55,539 nucleotides of DNA from Bacteroidota bacterium (GTDB taxonomy: Bacteria > Bacteroidota > Bacteroidia > Chitinophagales > LD1), in contig JAPLES010000071.1 in assembly GCA_026391075.1 (NCBI GenBank), positions 1 to 55,539 on the forward strand, read 5' to 3'. Position numbers and translations under genes: made by a program. Each line of letters starts with the position of its first letter. The first letter of the stretch is position 1. The notes below the pieces were generated by a model, which was not told the origin of the DNA, made no database searches, and saw only the letters and a program-made list of their open reading frames with translations. Below are positions 1 through 8,921 of this stretch, one piece after another.

Positions 1-1382
1 GAAAGAAAGTTACCAAGTTGGTAGGCAATGTTGCGCTGAAACAGGATGGTGTTTTTATGTGGTGCGACAGCGCAAATCTCGATAAAGAAACCAATAACAT
101 AGATGCATGGGGACGCGTACACATTCAGCAGGACACCGTGAACGCTTACTCCTATACGTTACATCATGATGGCGATAAAAAGTTTTCGCGGCTAAGTGGC
201 AATGCGGTGCTAACCGATGGCAGTATGAAACTTTTTACTGATGAATTGTTTTACGATGTAAAAAATAAAGTGAGTTATTATTTGGTGGGTGGTCGCGTGT
301 ATAAAGATTCCACGATTATTGTAAGTAAGAAGGGTTACTACTACAGCAATCTGAAAGACGTTTACTTTAACGATAGCATAGTTATTACTGACCCTAAATA
401 CAATCTTACATCCGATACGTTGAAATATAATGTAGATACCAAGACTTCTACCTTTTTCGGAAACACCATAATTGTAAACGATAACAGCCGCATCTATTGC
501 GATAACGGTTGGTATAATAGCAACAAAGACATTTCATCGTTCGGTAAAAATACGGTAGTGGTTAACCCACCTCAACGATTATTAGCCGATAGTTTGTACT
601 ACGAGCGTTATCACGGTTTTGGAAAAGTGATAGGTCCTTTTCAGTGGATTGATTCCACTATGGACATCGAAATTTTTGGGAAATACGCAGAGTATTACGA
701 TTCGTTGCAAAATATTATGGCAACGCAACATCCGCTCATGATTTATAAAATGGACAAAGATTCGTTGTTCTTAAATGCCGATACACTGAAGTGCCGAAAT
801 AAATCGGATGAGGATACCACCAAGAATTTTTTCGCGTATCACCATGTGCGCATGTTCATGCGCGATATGCAAGGCGTGTGTGATAGTATGTTTTATTCTT
901 TTGAAGATTCTACCTTTAAAATGTTTTACAACCCCATCATGTGGACCGACAATATTCAAATGAGTGGCGATACTATTTTGCTTAAAATAAAAAATAAGAA
1001 AGCCGACAAGCTGAGTATTTACCATGCAGGTTTTATCATTTCGCCATCTGGTAAAAAATATTACGACCAAATAAAAGGCATCAACATCTTCGGTTACTTT
1101 ATAGACAATGAACTCGACCACATGGATGTGAAAGGTAATAGCGAGAGTTTGTATTTTGGTAAAGATGACCACGACAAGTACATGGGCAATAACAAAGCAT
1201 TGTCAACTGATATAACGCTTTACTTCAAGAAAAAGAAAATGGAGAAAATTGTTTTTATCCAAAAACCCGAAGCGGTTTTTACGCCTATGAAAATGCTGAC
1301 TGCCGACCAATATCAACTTAAAGATTTTAAATGGCAGATTGAACGCAAGCCGAAGAGCAGAGAGGAATTGATAAACGAGTAA
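1..1382 (+). CDS. OstA-like protein (LptA/OstA fold), 5' end missing
   Basis: The reading frame is already open at base 3 (KKVTKLVGNVAL...), so the gene starts upstream of the window; the TTG at 18 is only the first start-like codon inside it. The visible part is about 460 residues of repeating short beta strands with recurring phrases such as 'GNVALKQDGVFMWCDSA', 'LTSDTLKYN', 'IYCDNGWYN' and 'LLADSLYYE'. This matches the OstA-like proteins of Bacteroidota, which are built on the beta-jellyroll of LptA/LptD and are thought to work in lipopolysaccharide transport in the periplasm. The C-terminus ends in a charged tail (KPKSREELINE). It ends 15 bases from the convergent PKD gene. Family assignment is by pattern; the exact role is inference. 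Confidence 0.72.
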   Translation, partial: KKVTKLVGNVALKQDGVFMWCDSANLDKETNNIDAWGRVHIQQDTVNAYSYTLHHDGDKKFSRLSGNAVLTDGSMKLFTDELFYDVKNKVSYYLVGGRVYKDSTIIVSKKGYYYSNLKDVYFNDSIVITDPKYNLTSDTLKYNVDTKTSTFFGNTIIVNDNSRIYCDNGWYNSNKDISSFGKNTVVVNPPQRLLADSLYYERYHGFGKVIGPFQWIDSTMDIEIFGKYAEYYDSLQNIMATQHPLMIYKMDKDSLFLNADTLKCRNKSDEDTTKNFFAYHHVRMFMRDMQGVCDSMFYSFEDSTFKMFYNPIMWTDNIQMSGDTILLKIKNKKADKLSIYHAGFIISPSGKKYYDQIKGINIFGYFIDNELDHMDVKGNSESLYFGKDDHDKYMGNNKALSTDITLYFKKKKMEKIVFIQKPEAVFTPMKMLTADQYQLKDFKWQIERKPKSREELINE

Positions 1383-1397
1383 TAACACGGAGCGAAA

Positions 1398-3523
1398 TTA
1401 CTGAGCAATCATTTTCCCGTTCCCGATTCGTTTGCCGTGCAAACGGACTTCGTAGATATACATTCCGTTCGCTAGATTTTCTCTTTCAATTTTTGCAATA
1501 CCCGATGCATCTGTTTTGATACTGCGCACAAGATTTCCAAGTAAATCTGCAATTCTGATTTCTGCTCCTGTTGTATTTCCGCCTTCTATTTTAAGTAAGA
1601 TGTAATTACTGAAAGGATTTGGAATAACTCGAATGCTGTAAGCTTCTGTAATTTCATTCACCGATTGCGGATGAGCAATAACGATGGTTTGCGAAAAATC
1701 ATTGTAACAACCTTCTACAGTATCTGAAACGGTAAGCACCACGTTGAAAGTATCTTCAGTAGAATACAAATGAACCGGACTGAATGATGATGAATTTGTT
1801 CCATCGCCAAAATCCCATTCAGTAGTTTGAAAAACTCCTGATGATAAATTATGGAACAGAATTGTATCGCCAGATTGGGTGTAATTGAAATTTGCGATAA
1901 GCGTAAATTCAACTGATTTCAAAACTGAATCGCTGCAACCATTTGCGTTAGTCACCACTAATTTCACTATGTAAATTCCTGCAGTAGTATATTGATGACA
2001 AGGAGTTTGTCCTGTTTCAATTGTTCCATCCCCAAAATCCCATTGCCAATTTGTGATTCCACACGAAGAATCTATAGAACTATCAACCGGACAATACGGA
2101 GCAGGCGAACAAATAGTTGAAGGACCGAAATTGGCTGTGATATCACAGACACTTACCGTTCCGTAAACAGTATCAATACATCCCGATGCTGACCTGTTAC
2201 GCATAGCAATGCAATAAACTCCGGGTGCTGCGAAAGTATGTGTTATCGGACTACCACTCGGACCAATAAATCCAATTCCATTCGAGCAATCCCAATCCCA
2301 GCGTGTAAATATGGAATTCGCAGAAAATGAGGTGTTAGTGTACTGAACAACAAAAGGTGAACAACCCATTGTATCCATAGTAGTAAAACTTGCACTAGAG
2401 CAAGCGGTATTTATTATTCGTGTTTTTTGATTGTCACAACCAGTGGAACTGCTATGCGTTCGTAAACGAACTGTGCAAGTGTCGCATTCAGGTAATACCA
2501 CCCAAGGATTTTGCGCGATAGAAGTATCTCCATTACAGAAAGTCCATAAAACACTAGTTGCGCCTACTGATTTGTTGTATAGAAAAACAGTATCGCCTTT
2601 CGCACAAAAAGTAGAATCTAAAAATTTAGCGATTGGGGGATACACGGTAATTGCAAAACAAAAAGTATCAGATGGGCAGCTATCTTTATAAGCTACGCAA
2701 CAAGTATGAATTACACCCGTGTCCTGATACACGTGGCAGAAATTTGGTGTGTAAAAATTGATACTCATTCCGTCACCAAAATCACAATGACATCTATCGA
2801 ATGCGTTCGCACAACTTAATTGAAAACAAACTGAATCTGCCTCAAAACACATGGCAGTTGGGCTTGCCGTCATAGTGCAAATTGGTTTGTCGGCTATACA
2901 AACCGCATTTTGATAAGTAGTATCAGCCCAACATCCCATTGAATTGTGAACTATAACCCTTATGTCATAACACCCCGCAGGGCAATTGTATAAATGCTGA
3001 ATGGGCCCTACAGGACATGAATTCAAAAAAGTTGGAGGTCCGCAGCCCCAATCAATTACGATGGAATCAATAAAGCCGCTCCCAGCAGTGGTATTGCAAA
3101 ATGCATTTACAAGAAGCGGTGTGCAACCCGAAGTGGGCGAGAAAGTAAAATTGATAACAGGTTTATCGTACACTACTATGTTACATTTCTGGATTGAACA
3201 GGTATCGCCATTTGCGTTTCGGCTATACAAACTCAAACAATAACTTCCTGAAACCGAAATCAAATAATTAAAATTCGCAGCGTTGCTTCCCGAAGAACTG
3301 GCGAAAACTGTTGTAGCCCCAGTGGTCAGTTTCCAAATTCTTTCTACTACAGCGGCACTATCTGTTTCGTGAGCAGTAGCAGATAGGTACAAAGGGGAAC
3401 ATGCAGTTATTGGTTGATTGAAACTAAAATCGCAAATATGTGTTGCGCTTAAGTGCATTAAAAAAACACGATGGAGACAAACAGTAAATATCGCGTAATG
3501 GTAGATGTAGAAGTTTTCATCAT
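1398..3523 (-). CDS. Secreted PKD-domain protein with T9SS type A sorting domain; frameshifted signal peptide
   Basis: The body contains several PKD-like beta domains with the signature WDFGDGT ('WQWDFGDGTIETG', 'TEWDFGDGTNSSS') and many cysteines. The last 90 residues are a T9SS type A sorting domain (IRVIPNPFSNYILLK ... LANGMYIYEVRLHGKRI). The body frame extends upstream to a GTG at 3596, but that extension does not look like protein. In the neighbouring frame an ATG at 3523 begins a typical signal peptide, MMKTSTSTITRYLLF, which runs into a stop after a run of seven T (3460-3466 on the plus strand). One more T would join it to the body frame (...FFLMHLSATH). The start given assumes that junction. 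As written the gene lacks a usable export signal. It is probably exported by Sec and T9SS and anchored at the cell surface. Function beyond binding or adhesion is unknown. Confidence 0.75.
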
Positions 3524-3592
3524 AGCGAAAATTTAGAAAGAAGAAATAGAATCCTTGATTAGCTAAAAGTAATCTTTTAGAATTAGGTTCTC

Positions 3593-4837
3593 TCACACTT
3601 TCCTAAACACCACAATCCTATTCGAATTAGTACCTGCTTTGTTATTGCTCACGCCCCAAATGTTGGCAGTCTTGGTAAAATTTTGTTGATTGATAACAAG
3701 TGCATCGCAGGCAAAACCTGCTTGAATGCCCAAAGGAACAACCGCCTCTTCTAATTTTATTTTTCCGTGGCGCACCTCTCCTACTTCAAATGCTACTATG
3801 CCATTTGGTTTGGTAATACGATATAACTCGTTGAATACGCTTTGCATTTTTGTACTCCAGTCTTCGAGCGTTTTGCTCATCGTAATTTTTTTCGAAACAT
3901 CATTCATGTCTATGCCATTAAACCAGCAGCGTAACCAATTATCATCGGCATATTGCACCACATCCAAAAACGGTGGAGAGGTAACCGTAAGCGAAACGGA
4001 ATTGTTTTTGATACTGCTCGTTTTAGAAGCATCGGTATTCAAAAACTGCGCAACAGTTTTTTTGCTGCGTACATTTGAAACTTCATTCAACAAAACTTTC
4101 GATTTTTTCAGAATCAGTTTTTTTATATCGCGGTATTCGGGTTTCTGATTACGTTGAATATTTATTTTTTTCTGCCGCTCGGCACTTACAGCTTGATTAG
4201 GCGGCAGTGTATAAACCGAAAAGAAACCATTCGAATGTCCCGTCAAACGGTTGGTTGCCACCATTCGAATCCAGCGGTCAGTATTATCTTCTTTTCCTTT
4301 TTCTGCTTTTTCATTCAAATAATTTTTGAGAGAAATAATTTCGGCAAGTGTGCGCGAATGAAAAAACATAGAAAGGTCTAAGTCGTTGTTGGCGTTATTG
4401 CCAACAGTTTCCAATTCAATTTCCTCCAAACGTTTTTCAATTTCTTTCAACGAAGGAATTGTAATACGCGGACGAGTAAGAATTAAACTGAGCGGGTTTA
4501 CATCGTTGGCAATTACATTTCGGCCAAGCAAAGCAGCTTCAATAACGGTTGTTCCCCTTCCGTTAAACGGGTCGTAAACAATTTCATTTTCGGCAGTAAA
4601 TAATTCAATAAAAAACCTTGGAAGCTGCGGTTTAAAACAGGCACGGTAAGAAACTTCATGCAGCGAATTTGCCTGTCGCTGTTTTGCTGTCCAAAACTCA
4701 TTGATGAAAACGGAAAATGATTTTCCATCCAAAACCAATTCTTCTTTTTTGGTGGAAGAACTGTTTTCGTGCAGTTTAAAATTCAATAAGTAGCGCTGAA
4801 ATTCTTTTGGTGTCAAGCGAAATTGATTAGAGGTCAA
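3593..4837 (-). CDS. Solitary site-specific DNA methyltransferase (N4/N6 amino-methylase fold)
   Basis: This 414-residue protein has the two hallmarks of DNA amino-methyltransferases: motif I, which binds S-adenosylmethionine (DPFNGRGTT, near residue 90), and the catalytic motif IV (TSPPF, near residue 285). Motif I precedes motif IV with a long insert (about 190 residues) rich in Lys and Arg between them that could contact the target. SPPF/SPPY is more usual in N4-cytosine enzymes and DPPY/NPPY in N6-adenine enzymes, so cytosine-N4 is a possible product, but this cannot be settled here. The start is TTG; an in-frame stop lies just upstream and no ATG occurs before motif I. No restriction endonuclease, specificity subunit or Vsr gene is adjacent, so it looks like an orphan methylase. 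A related nucleic-acid methylase acting on RNA is a less likely alternative. Confidence 0.75.
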   Translation of the reverse strand: MTSNQFRLTPKEFQRYLLNFKLHENSSSTKKEELVLDGKSFSVFINEFWTAKQRQANSLHEVSYRACFKPQLPRFFIELFTAENEIVYDPFNGRGTTVIEAALLGRNVIANDVNPLSLILTRPRITIPSLKEIEKRLEEIELETVGNNANNDLDLSMFFHSRTLAEIISLKNYLNEKAEKGKEDNTDRWIRMVATNRLTGHSNGFFSVYTLPPNQAVSAERQKKINIQRNQKPEYRDIKKLILKKSKVLLNEVSNVRSKKTVAQFLNTDASKTSSIKNNSVSLTVTSPPFLDVVQYADDNWLRCWFNGIDMNDVSKKITMSKTLEDWSTKMQSVFNELYRITKPNGIVAFEVGEVRHGKIKLEEAVVPLGIQAGFACDALVINQQNFTKTANIWGVSNNKAGTNSNRIVVFRKV

Positions 4838-4872
4838 CTTTAAACTTTAAACTTGAAACCTGCAACCCGAAA
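4838..4872. repeat. Degenerate 7-bp tandem repeat (five units)
   Basis: Five consecutive heptamers read CTTTAAA, CTTTAAA, CTTGAAA, CCTGCAA and CCCGAAA, drifting from the first to the last. The array begins directly at the TTG start of the methylase and lies in the divergent space between it and the T9SS gene at 4985. Similar degenerate heptamer arrays occur between genes in Bacteroidota; no function is assigned. Confidence 0.6.
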
Positions 4873-4958
4873 CCAAATAGGGGAACCAAAAAGTAAATCC
4901 ATAAACTCTTGCTCGTTGCTCGTTAAAGACCCCACCGAACCCATTTAAATTACATCTT

Positions 4959-4966
4959 TATATTTG
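4959..4966 (+). promoter_or_regulatory. Putative -7 promoter box (TATATTTG)
   Basis: TATATTTG matches the Bacteroidota -7 consensus TAnnTTTG and lies 18 bases before the ATG at 4985. No clear TTTG/TTG -33 element is present at the usual spacing, so the assignment rests on the -7 box and position. Confidence 0.5.
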
Positions 4967-4984
4967 GCGGCTTAAAAAATAAAA

Positions 4985-6889
4985 ATGAAAAAGTTTATAC
5001 TCCTTTTACTCGTAGTTTCAGCATTCGGTATTCAGCAAATTCATGCGCAGTGTGCTATGTGCACTCCCGTATTCAATACCTGCCCGATCAATGGTGGATT
5101 GTGTAATCGTTTAGATACTGCTTACGCCAATCATCCTTACGACAAACAATTGAACTTTTTTATGCCCCAGTTGCTCACCGATCCAAGCGTTTTAGCTTTG
5201 TGTCAGTGTTCCTCAGTAAATCTAAGACACATTACCGTTGCTGGTGTGAGCGGTTTGCCTGGCGGTATTACTTATGTTATTTCAAATGGTAGTTATTTCA
5301 ATGTAGCTGGAGGAGATTCAATTGGCTGTGCGCATTTTTGCGGAACCGCGTTGGTGCCAGGGGTGTACGTAATTTCAGTACATCTTTATGCCGATGTAAC
5401 GGCACATGGAACACCTATTGGCGATGTAAATCAAGACAACGTAGCGCAACAATACTTTGATACTTTATGGGTTTTACCCGATACAGTTGCGGGGGTTACC
5501 TCCTTTACTTATGGAAATAATGGGTCAAGTGCTTGCGACAGTATTACAGTTGATTTACACGCTACCCGTACTGCACAATTGCCAAACTTAACCCGTTGGT
5601 ATTGGGATATTGCAGGAACTCAATACGAAGGTAAAGACCCGGGCGTTTATCATTTCACCAACACCTCAAGTGTTCCCGATACATTTGATATAATTCTGAA
5701 TACGGTGTTTTACCAATACATTGTTAAGTCAATTAGCATCTATGGAATAAATCATGGTTGGTATTCTGATTGGAACGAGGCATCTGCCATTCAAAGTCCA
5801 GAGCCCTATATGGTGGTGGGTGCGTTGGGAACAACAAACGATTGCAGTAATTCAGCTCCTTCTACCACCACTCCGTCTTGGAATAATCTTAATTATCCTG
5901 TTCCTTTTGGAACTACTTCTTTAACTATGGAACTTTGGGACGATGATCTCTGTGGAAATTCATCGACAACCATTGTTTTTTGGGGGTTAGCAGATGATGA
6001 TTTGGAAACAATGACTTGCACTGTTGGTTTAGGTCTGCAAGTATTAGCGGGCAATACAAACAATGCTAACGGCAATGTGCGTTTTGATACTATACCAGGT
6101 ATTATTCTAACAGATACACTACATGTTATCGTAAACCCAACTCCTGTTACTCCTATAATCCTAGCGGCATCTGATACTATTTGCTCAACCGATAGCACCC
6201 GCCTTAGCATTGGTGATGGTTACCCGGGCTGTAATTTCGAATGGTACCGCGATAGTATTTACATCAATGGCGTTAACGATTCTACTTTCTTTACAAACCT
6301 TGCAGGTAAGTATAAAGTAAAAGTAACTAACCAGTTAACAGGTTGTTCAGCTGAATCAAATTGGAAACAAGTGGTAAGAATACAATCGCCACCGGCAAGT
6401 ATTAATGTAGTGTTTAACGGTACCTCTGCATTCGTTTCACCTTTTCCTGCAGGTCTTGCGGTGGATTGGTTTTACGATGGTAATTTAGTGGTTGGTCAGC
6501 ATGGTAAATTCCTTGCCTATTTGGGAAATGGAGTTTATTCAGCCGAAGTTTATAGCCTTGCCTATCCTTCTTGCCGTACTGTTGCAAATCCCGATACAGT
6601 AAATGTTTCGGGTTTTGAGGAAATTGCTTTCAACTCCATTTACAATATGAGTGTTTATCCAAACCCTAACAACGGAAAATTCACCTTGAAATTTACGGCA
6701 GAAGAAGCACAGAATATTCGCTTGCATATTCAAGATATGATTGGGCAAATTGTTGTTGATAAACAAATTCAAAACTTCACGGGCGATTACAACGAAGAAT
6801 TGGATTTAACTGCCTTGAATAAAGGGGTATACTTTGTAGTTCTTGAAACCGCCAAAGGAAGATTGAACGCTAAAGTAGTTGTTCAATAA
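4985..6889 (+). CDS. Secreted T9SS type A cargo protein, 634 aa
   Basis: The protein starts with a signal peptide (MKKFILLLLVVSAFG..., cleavage after IHAQ) and ends in a type A sorting domain (MSVYPNPNNGKFTLKF ... LNKGVYFVVLETAKG). The first 200 residues carry a domain with a conserved plan: a 'GLPGGITY' phrase, a short variable loop, then 'GCAHFCGT' and 'PGVYVISVHLYADV'. The same plan recurs in the next two genes (6990 and 7941). The middle contains Ig/PKD-like beta domains and a 'CNFEWYRDSIYINGVNDSTF' segment typical of Ig-like domains in surface proteins. It is expected to be exported and surface-attached or released. No enzymatic motif was seen. It is the first of four codirectional T9SS genes. 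Confidence 0.82.
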   Translation: MKKFILLLLVVSAFGIQQIHAQCAMCTPVFNTCPINGGLCNRLDTAYANHPYDKQLNFFMPQLLTDPSVLALCQCSSVNLRHITVAGVSGLPGGITYVISNGSYFNVAGGDSIGCAHFCGTALVPGVYVISVHLYADVTAHGTPIGDVNQDNVAQQYFDTLWVLPDTVAGVTSFTYGNNGSSACDSITVDLHATRTAQLPNLTRWYWDIAGTQYEGKDPGVYHFTNTSSVPDTFDIILNTVFYQYIVKSISIYGINHGWYSDWNEASAIQSPEPYMVVGALGTTNDCSNSAPSTTTPSWNNLNYPVPFGTTSLTMELWDDDLCGNSSTTIVFWGLADDDLETMTCTVGLGLQVLAGNTNNANGNVRFDTIPGIILTDTLHVIVNPTPVTPIILAASDTICSTDSTRLSIGDGYPGCNFEWYRDSIYINGVNDSTFFTNLAGKYKVKVTNQLTGCSAESNWKQVVRIQSPPASINVVFNGTSAFVSPFPAGLAVDWFYDGNLVVGQHGKFLAYLGNGVYSAEVYSLAYPSCRTVANPDTVNVSGFEEIAFNSIYNMSVYPNPNNGKFTLKFTAEEAQNIRLHIQDMIGQIVVDKQIQNFTGDYNEELDLTALNKGVYFVVLETAKGRLNAKVVVQ

Positions 6890-6924
6890 AGTCTTCAGCG
6901 GGTTTAAATTTATTGTGAATAAAA

Positions 6925-6958
6925 TTTGTTCAGAAACCAAATTGATTCATTACATTTG
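6925..6958 (+). promoter_or_regulatory. Bacteroidota-type promoter (TTTG, 22 nt, TACATTTG)
   Basis: TTTG at 6925-6928 and TACATTTG at 6951-6958 fit the -33 and -7 boxes of the Bacteroidota primary sigma factor, with a spacer of 22 bases (slightly long). The gene at 6990 starts 32 bases downstream, so this 281-residue protein probably has its own transcript. Confidence 0.55.
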
Positions 6959-6989
6959 GGCCATTCAATAATCAAAACGAACAACGTCT

Positions 6990-7835
6990 ATGAAAAAATT
7001 AATTTTTACTCTACTCTCTGTTTACATGTTAAGTCTCGGGGCTTACGCACAATATTGTGGCGGTTCAGGATCTTCACAATGCACACCTAACGGGTCACTT
7101 ACAAAACCTGGTTTAGGACCTACTTCTGATAGCTTGCCTACAGTTATTAACGGAGTTCCTTCAACAACAATAATTCAGTTCAAAAACTACGACACTGCAA
7201 GATACCAAGGTCAATTAGTAACAGTAGTAACTTTAAAGATTGATTCTATTGGTAACCTACCTACAGGCTTGTGTTGGGCTACTAATAAGGCAAACAATAC
7301 TTATGCAAATCAAGAAGATGGCTGTATCAAAATTAACGGAACTACTTGTAGCGACCCAGGTGTTTACAAATTGTTTATCCGTGTAGCAGTTGATATTGGT
7401 TTAGGAGTTGCAATCCCTATAAATGCAGAATCAGTAGGTCTGAAATATTACGTAAGAGTCAACAATGCAGGTCTGGCTGAAGTTGCTTTAGATACTTCTC
7501 AGGCAGTACCGTTTACTAAACCATCTGGCTATGCAGCTAGTGCTGTTTGCACAAACGGATTCGAAGACTTGAACAATCCAATGAGCGAGTTAACAGTGGT
7601 TCCAAATCCATTTAACAACAGAGCAACTGTTAGATTCTTCTCCGAAAAAGCAATGACTGTTACTGAAAGAGTAACGAACATGATTGGCAGCGAAGTTTAC
7701 AGCAAAGAAGTTGATGCAAGAGCAGGTGAGAATATTTCTTCTTTAGATAGAGGAACTCTTGCCCCAGGTATTTATTTCTATACCATAGGAAGCGGTAAAA
7801 CTCTTCTTACAAAGAGAATTACTATTTCAGAATAA
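6990..7835 (+). CDS. Secreted T9SS type A cargo protein, 281 aa (paralogue of the next gene)
   Basis: The signal peptide (MKKLIFTLLSVYMLSLGAYAQ) is followed by one roughly 160-residue domain and a type A sorting domain (LTVVPNPFNNRATVRFF ... LAPGIYFYTIGSGKTL). The domain core, 'NLPTGLCWATNKANNTYA' followed by 'GCIKINGTT' and 'PGVYKLFIRVAVDI', aligns by eye with 'NLPCGLCWGTDQADNRY', 'GFLRIQGTT' and 'AGQYKFALNLRAWI' in the gene at 7941. The two are tandem paralogues that have diverged in their N-terminal parts. It has its own promoter and a strong terminator. I do not recognise a named family for this domain, and nothing suggests an enzyme. Confidence 0.82.
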   Translation: MKKLIFTLLSVYMLSLGAYAQYCGGSGSSQCTPNGSLTKPGLGPTSDSLPTVINGVPSTTIIQFKNYDTARYQGQLVTVVTLKIDSIGNLPTGLCWATNKANNTYANQEDGCIKINGTTCSDPGVYKLFIRVAVDIGLGVAIPINAESVGLKYYVRVNNAGLAEVALDTSQAVPFTKPSGYAASAVCTNGFEDLNNPMSELTVVPNPFNNRATVRFFSEKAMTVTERVTNMIGSEVYSKEVDARAGENISSLDRGTLAPGIYFYTIGSGKTLLTKRITISE

Positions 7836-7862
7836 TTTTTTCTGTTGAAAACTTTATACAAA

Positions 7863-7892
7863 AAGTCTCTCCGTATTCGGGGAGACTTTTTT
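7863..7892 (+). terminator. Rho-independent terminator after the 281-aa T9SS gene
   Basis: An 11-bp hairpin (AAGTCTCTCCG / CGGGGAGACTT, one G-T pair, loop TATT) is followed by a T run. It separates the transcripts of the two paralogues at 6990 and 7941. Confidence 0.88.
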
Positions 7893-7940
7893 GTTTTGGC
7901 CCGCGAAACATTCGCTATTAAATAACTCAAAAACTAAATC

Positions 7941-8783
7941 ATGAGAAAAGTAATTTCTACACTTTCATTTATCGCTCTTGTATTCTTAAATTTTTCTGCC
8001 CAGAGTCAGGCATGTTCTTCACCTACTACAGGTACTCCTCTTGGTGGACCCGCAAACGGGGGATTTGACGCTCCGGACGTTTCCCCTTGCGTTGTGCAGG
8101 GCACTGCTTATACGCACGATATTCAGTTCACTATGTTCTCCGCCTTTGATTTTCTTGGACATCAAAACGTAGATAGTATTCAATTTCTTGGTGTAGATAA
8201 TTTGCCTTGTGGATTGTGTTGGGGAACTGATCAAGCTGACAATAGATATACAGCAAGTGAAGATGGTTTTTTAAGAATTCAGGGAACTACTAATGATGCT
8301 GCTGGTCAATACAAGTTTGCGCTAAATTTGAGAGCTTGGATTAATGGAGGGGCAACCGGTCAGGATATTCCAGCCAATTTAGTTGACCAAACAGGAACCC
8401 GTCTTTTCATAAGAGTAAAAACTGCTGCCGGGGTTTGTGCAAATACAGATACTTCTGTAAACGCAACCAATCTTAATTCTTCAGGTGCTACATGTACTGG
8501 TTTAAATGTTGCAGAAGTTTCAGACTTGTTTTCTTCATTACAATTGGTTCCAAATCCAATGAACACGAATGCAACACTTTCGTTTGTTTCTTCTAAAAAT
8601 GCGATTTACACTATTCGTATAACCGAGGTAACAGGAAAAACAGTTTCATCGAATGAGTTCGAAGCAAAAATTGGTGTTAACGCTACTTCAGTTGAAAGAA
8701 ATAATTTACCTGCAGGTGTTTATTTTCTGTCTATTACCGATGGAAAAAATGTAACCACTCGTAGATTTTCTATTACAGAATAA
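7941..8783 (+). CDS. Secreted T9SS type A cargo protein, 280 aa (paralogue of the previous gene)
   Basis: The signal peptide (MRKVISTLSFIALVFLNFSA, cleavage near QSQA) is followed by a single domain and a type A sorting domain (LQLVPNPMNTNATLSFV ... LPAGVYFLSITDGKNV). The same 'LPxGLCW...' and 'I.GTT' core as in the gene at 6990 is present, as is near-identical length and a matching cysteine near the domain end (GATC here, SAVC there). It is flanked by terminators on both sides, so it is likely monocistronic. Its close spacing to its paralogue points to tandem duplication followed by divergence. The molecular role is unknown. Confidence 0.82.
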   Translation: MRKVISTLSFIALVFLNFSAQSQACSSPTTGTPLGGPANGGFDAPDVSPCVVQGTAYTHDIQFTMFSAFDFLGHQNVDSIQFLGVDNLPCGLCWGTDQADNRYTASEDGFLRIQGTTNDAAGQYKFALNLRAWINGGATGQDIPANLVDQTGTRLFIRVKTAAGVCANTDTSVNATNLNSSGATCTGLNVAEVSDLFSSLQLVPNPMNTNATLSFVSSKNAIYTIRITEVTGKTVSSNEFEAKIGVNATSVERNNLPAGVYFLSITDGKNVTTRRFSITE

Positions 8784-8802
8784 TCAACCAATCTAATTGG
8801 AT

Positions 8803-8838
8803 AAAAGGGTTTCAGTTTGTTGCTGAGGCCCTTTTTCT
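8803..8838 (+). terminator. Rho-independent terminator after the 280-aa T9SS gene
   Basis: A 12-bp hairpin (AAAGGGTTTCAG / CTGAGGCCCTTT with two G-T pairs, loop TTTGTTG) is followed by a T-rich stretch. Confidence 0.85.
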
Positions 8839-8921
8839 TTTATAGCAAGACCCGATGTATGCTTAAAAATTGTTTTTCTTTGTTTAGTATTGAATGTTGA
8901 ACGCATGACACAACAGCAGCA

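Noticed and set aside
3524-3596. N-terminal extension of the PKD gene to a GTG at 3596 overlapping the methylase stop
   Set aside because: The extension does not look like protein, while a clear signal peptide lies in the neighbouring frame at 3523.
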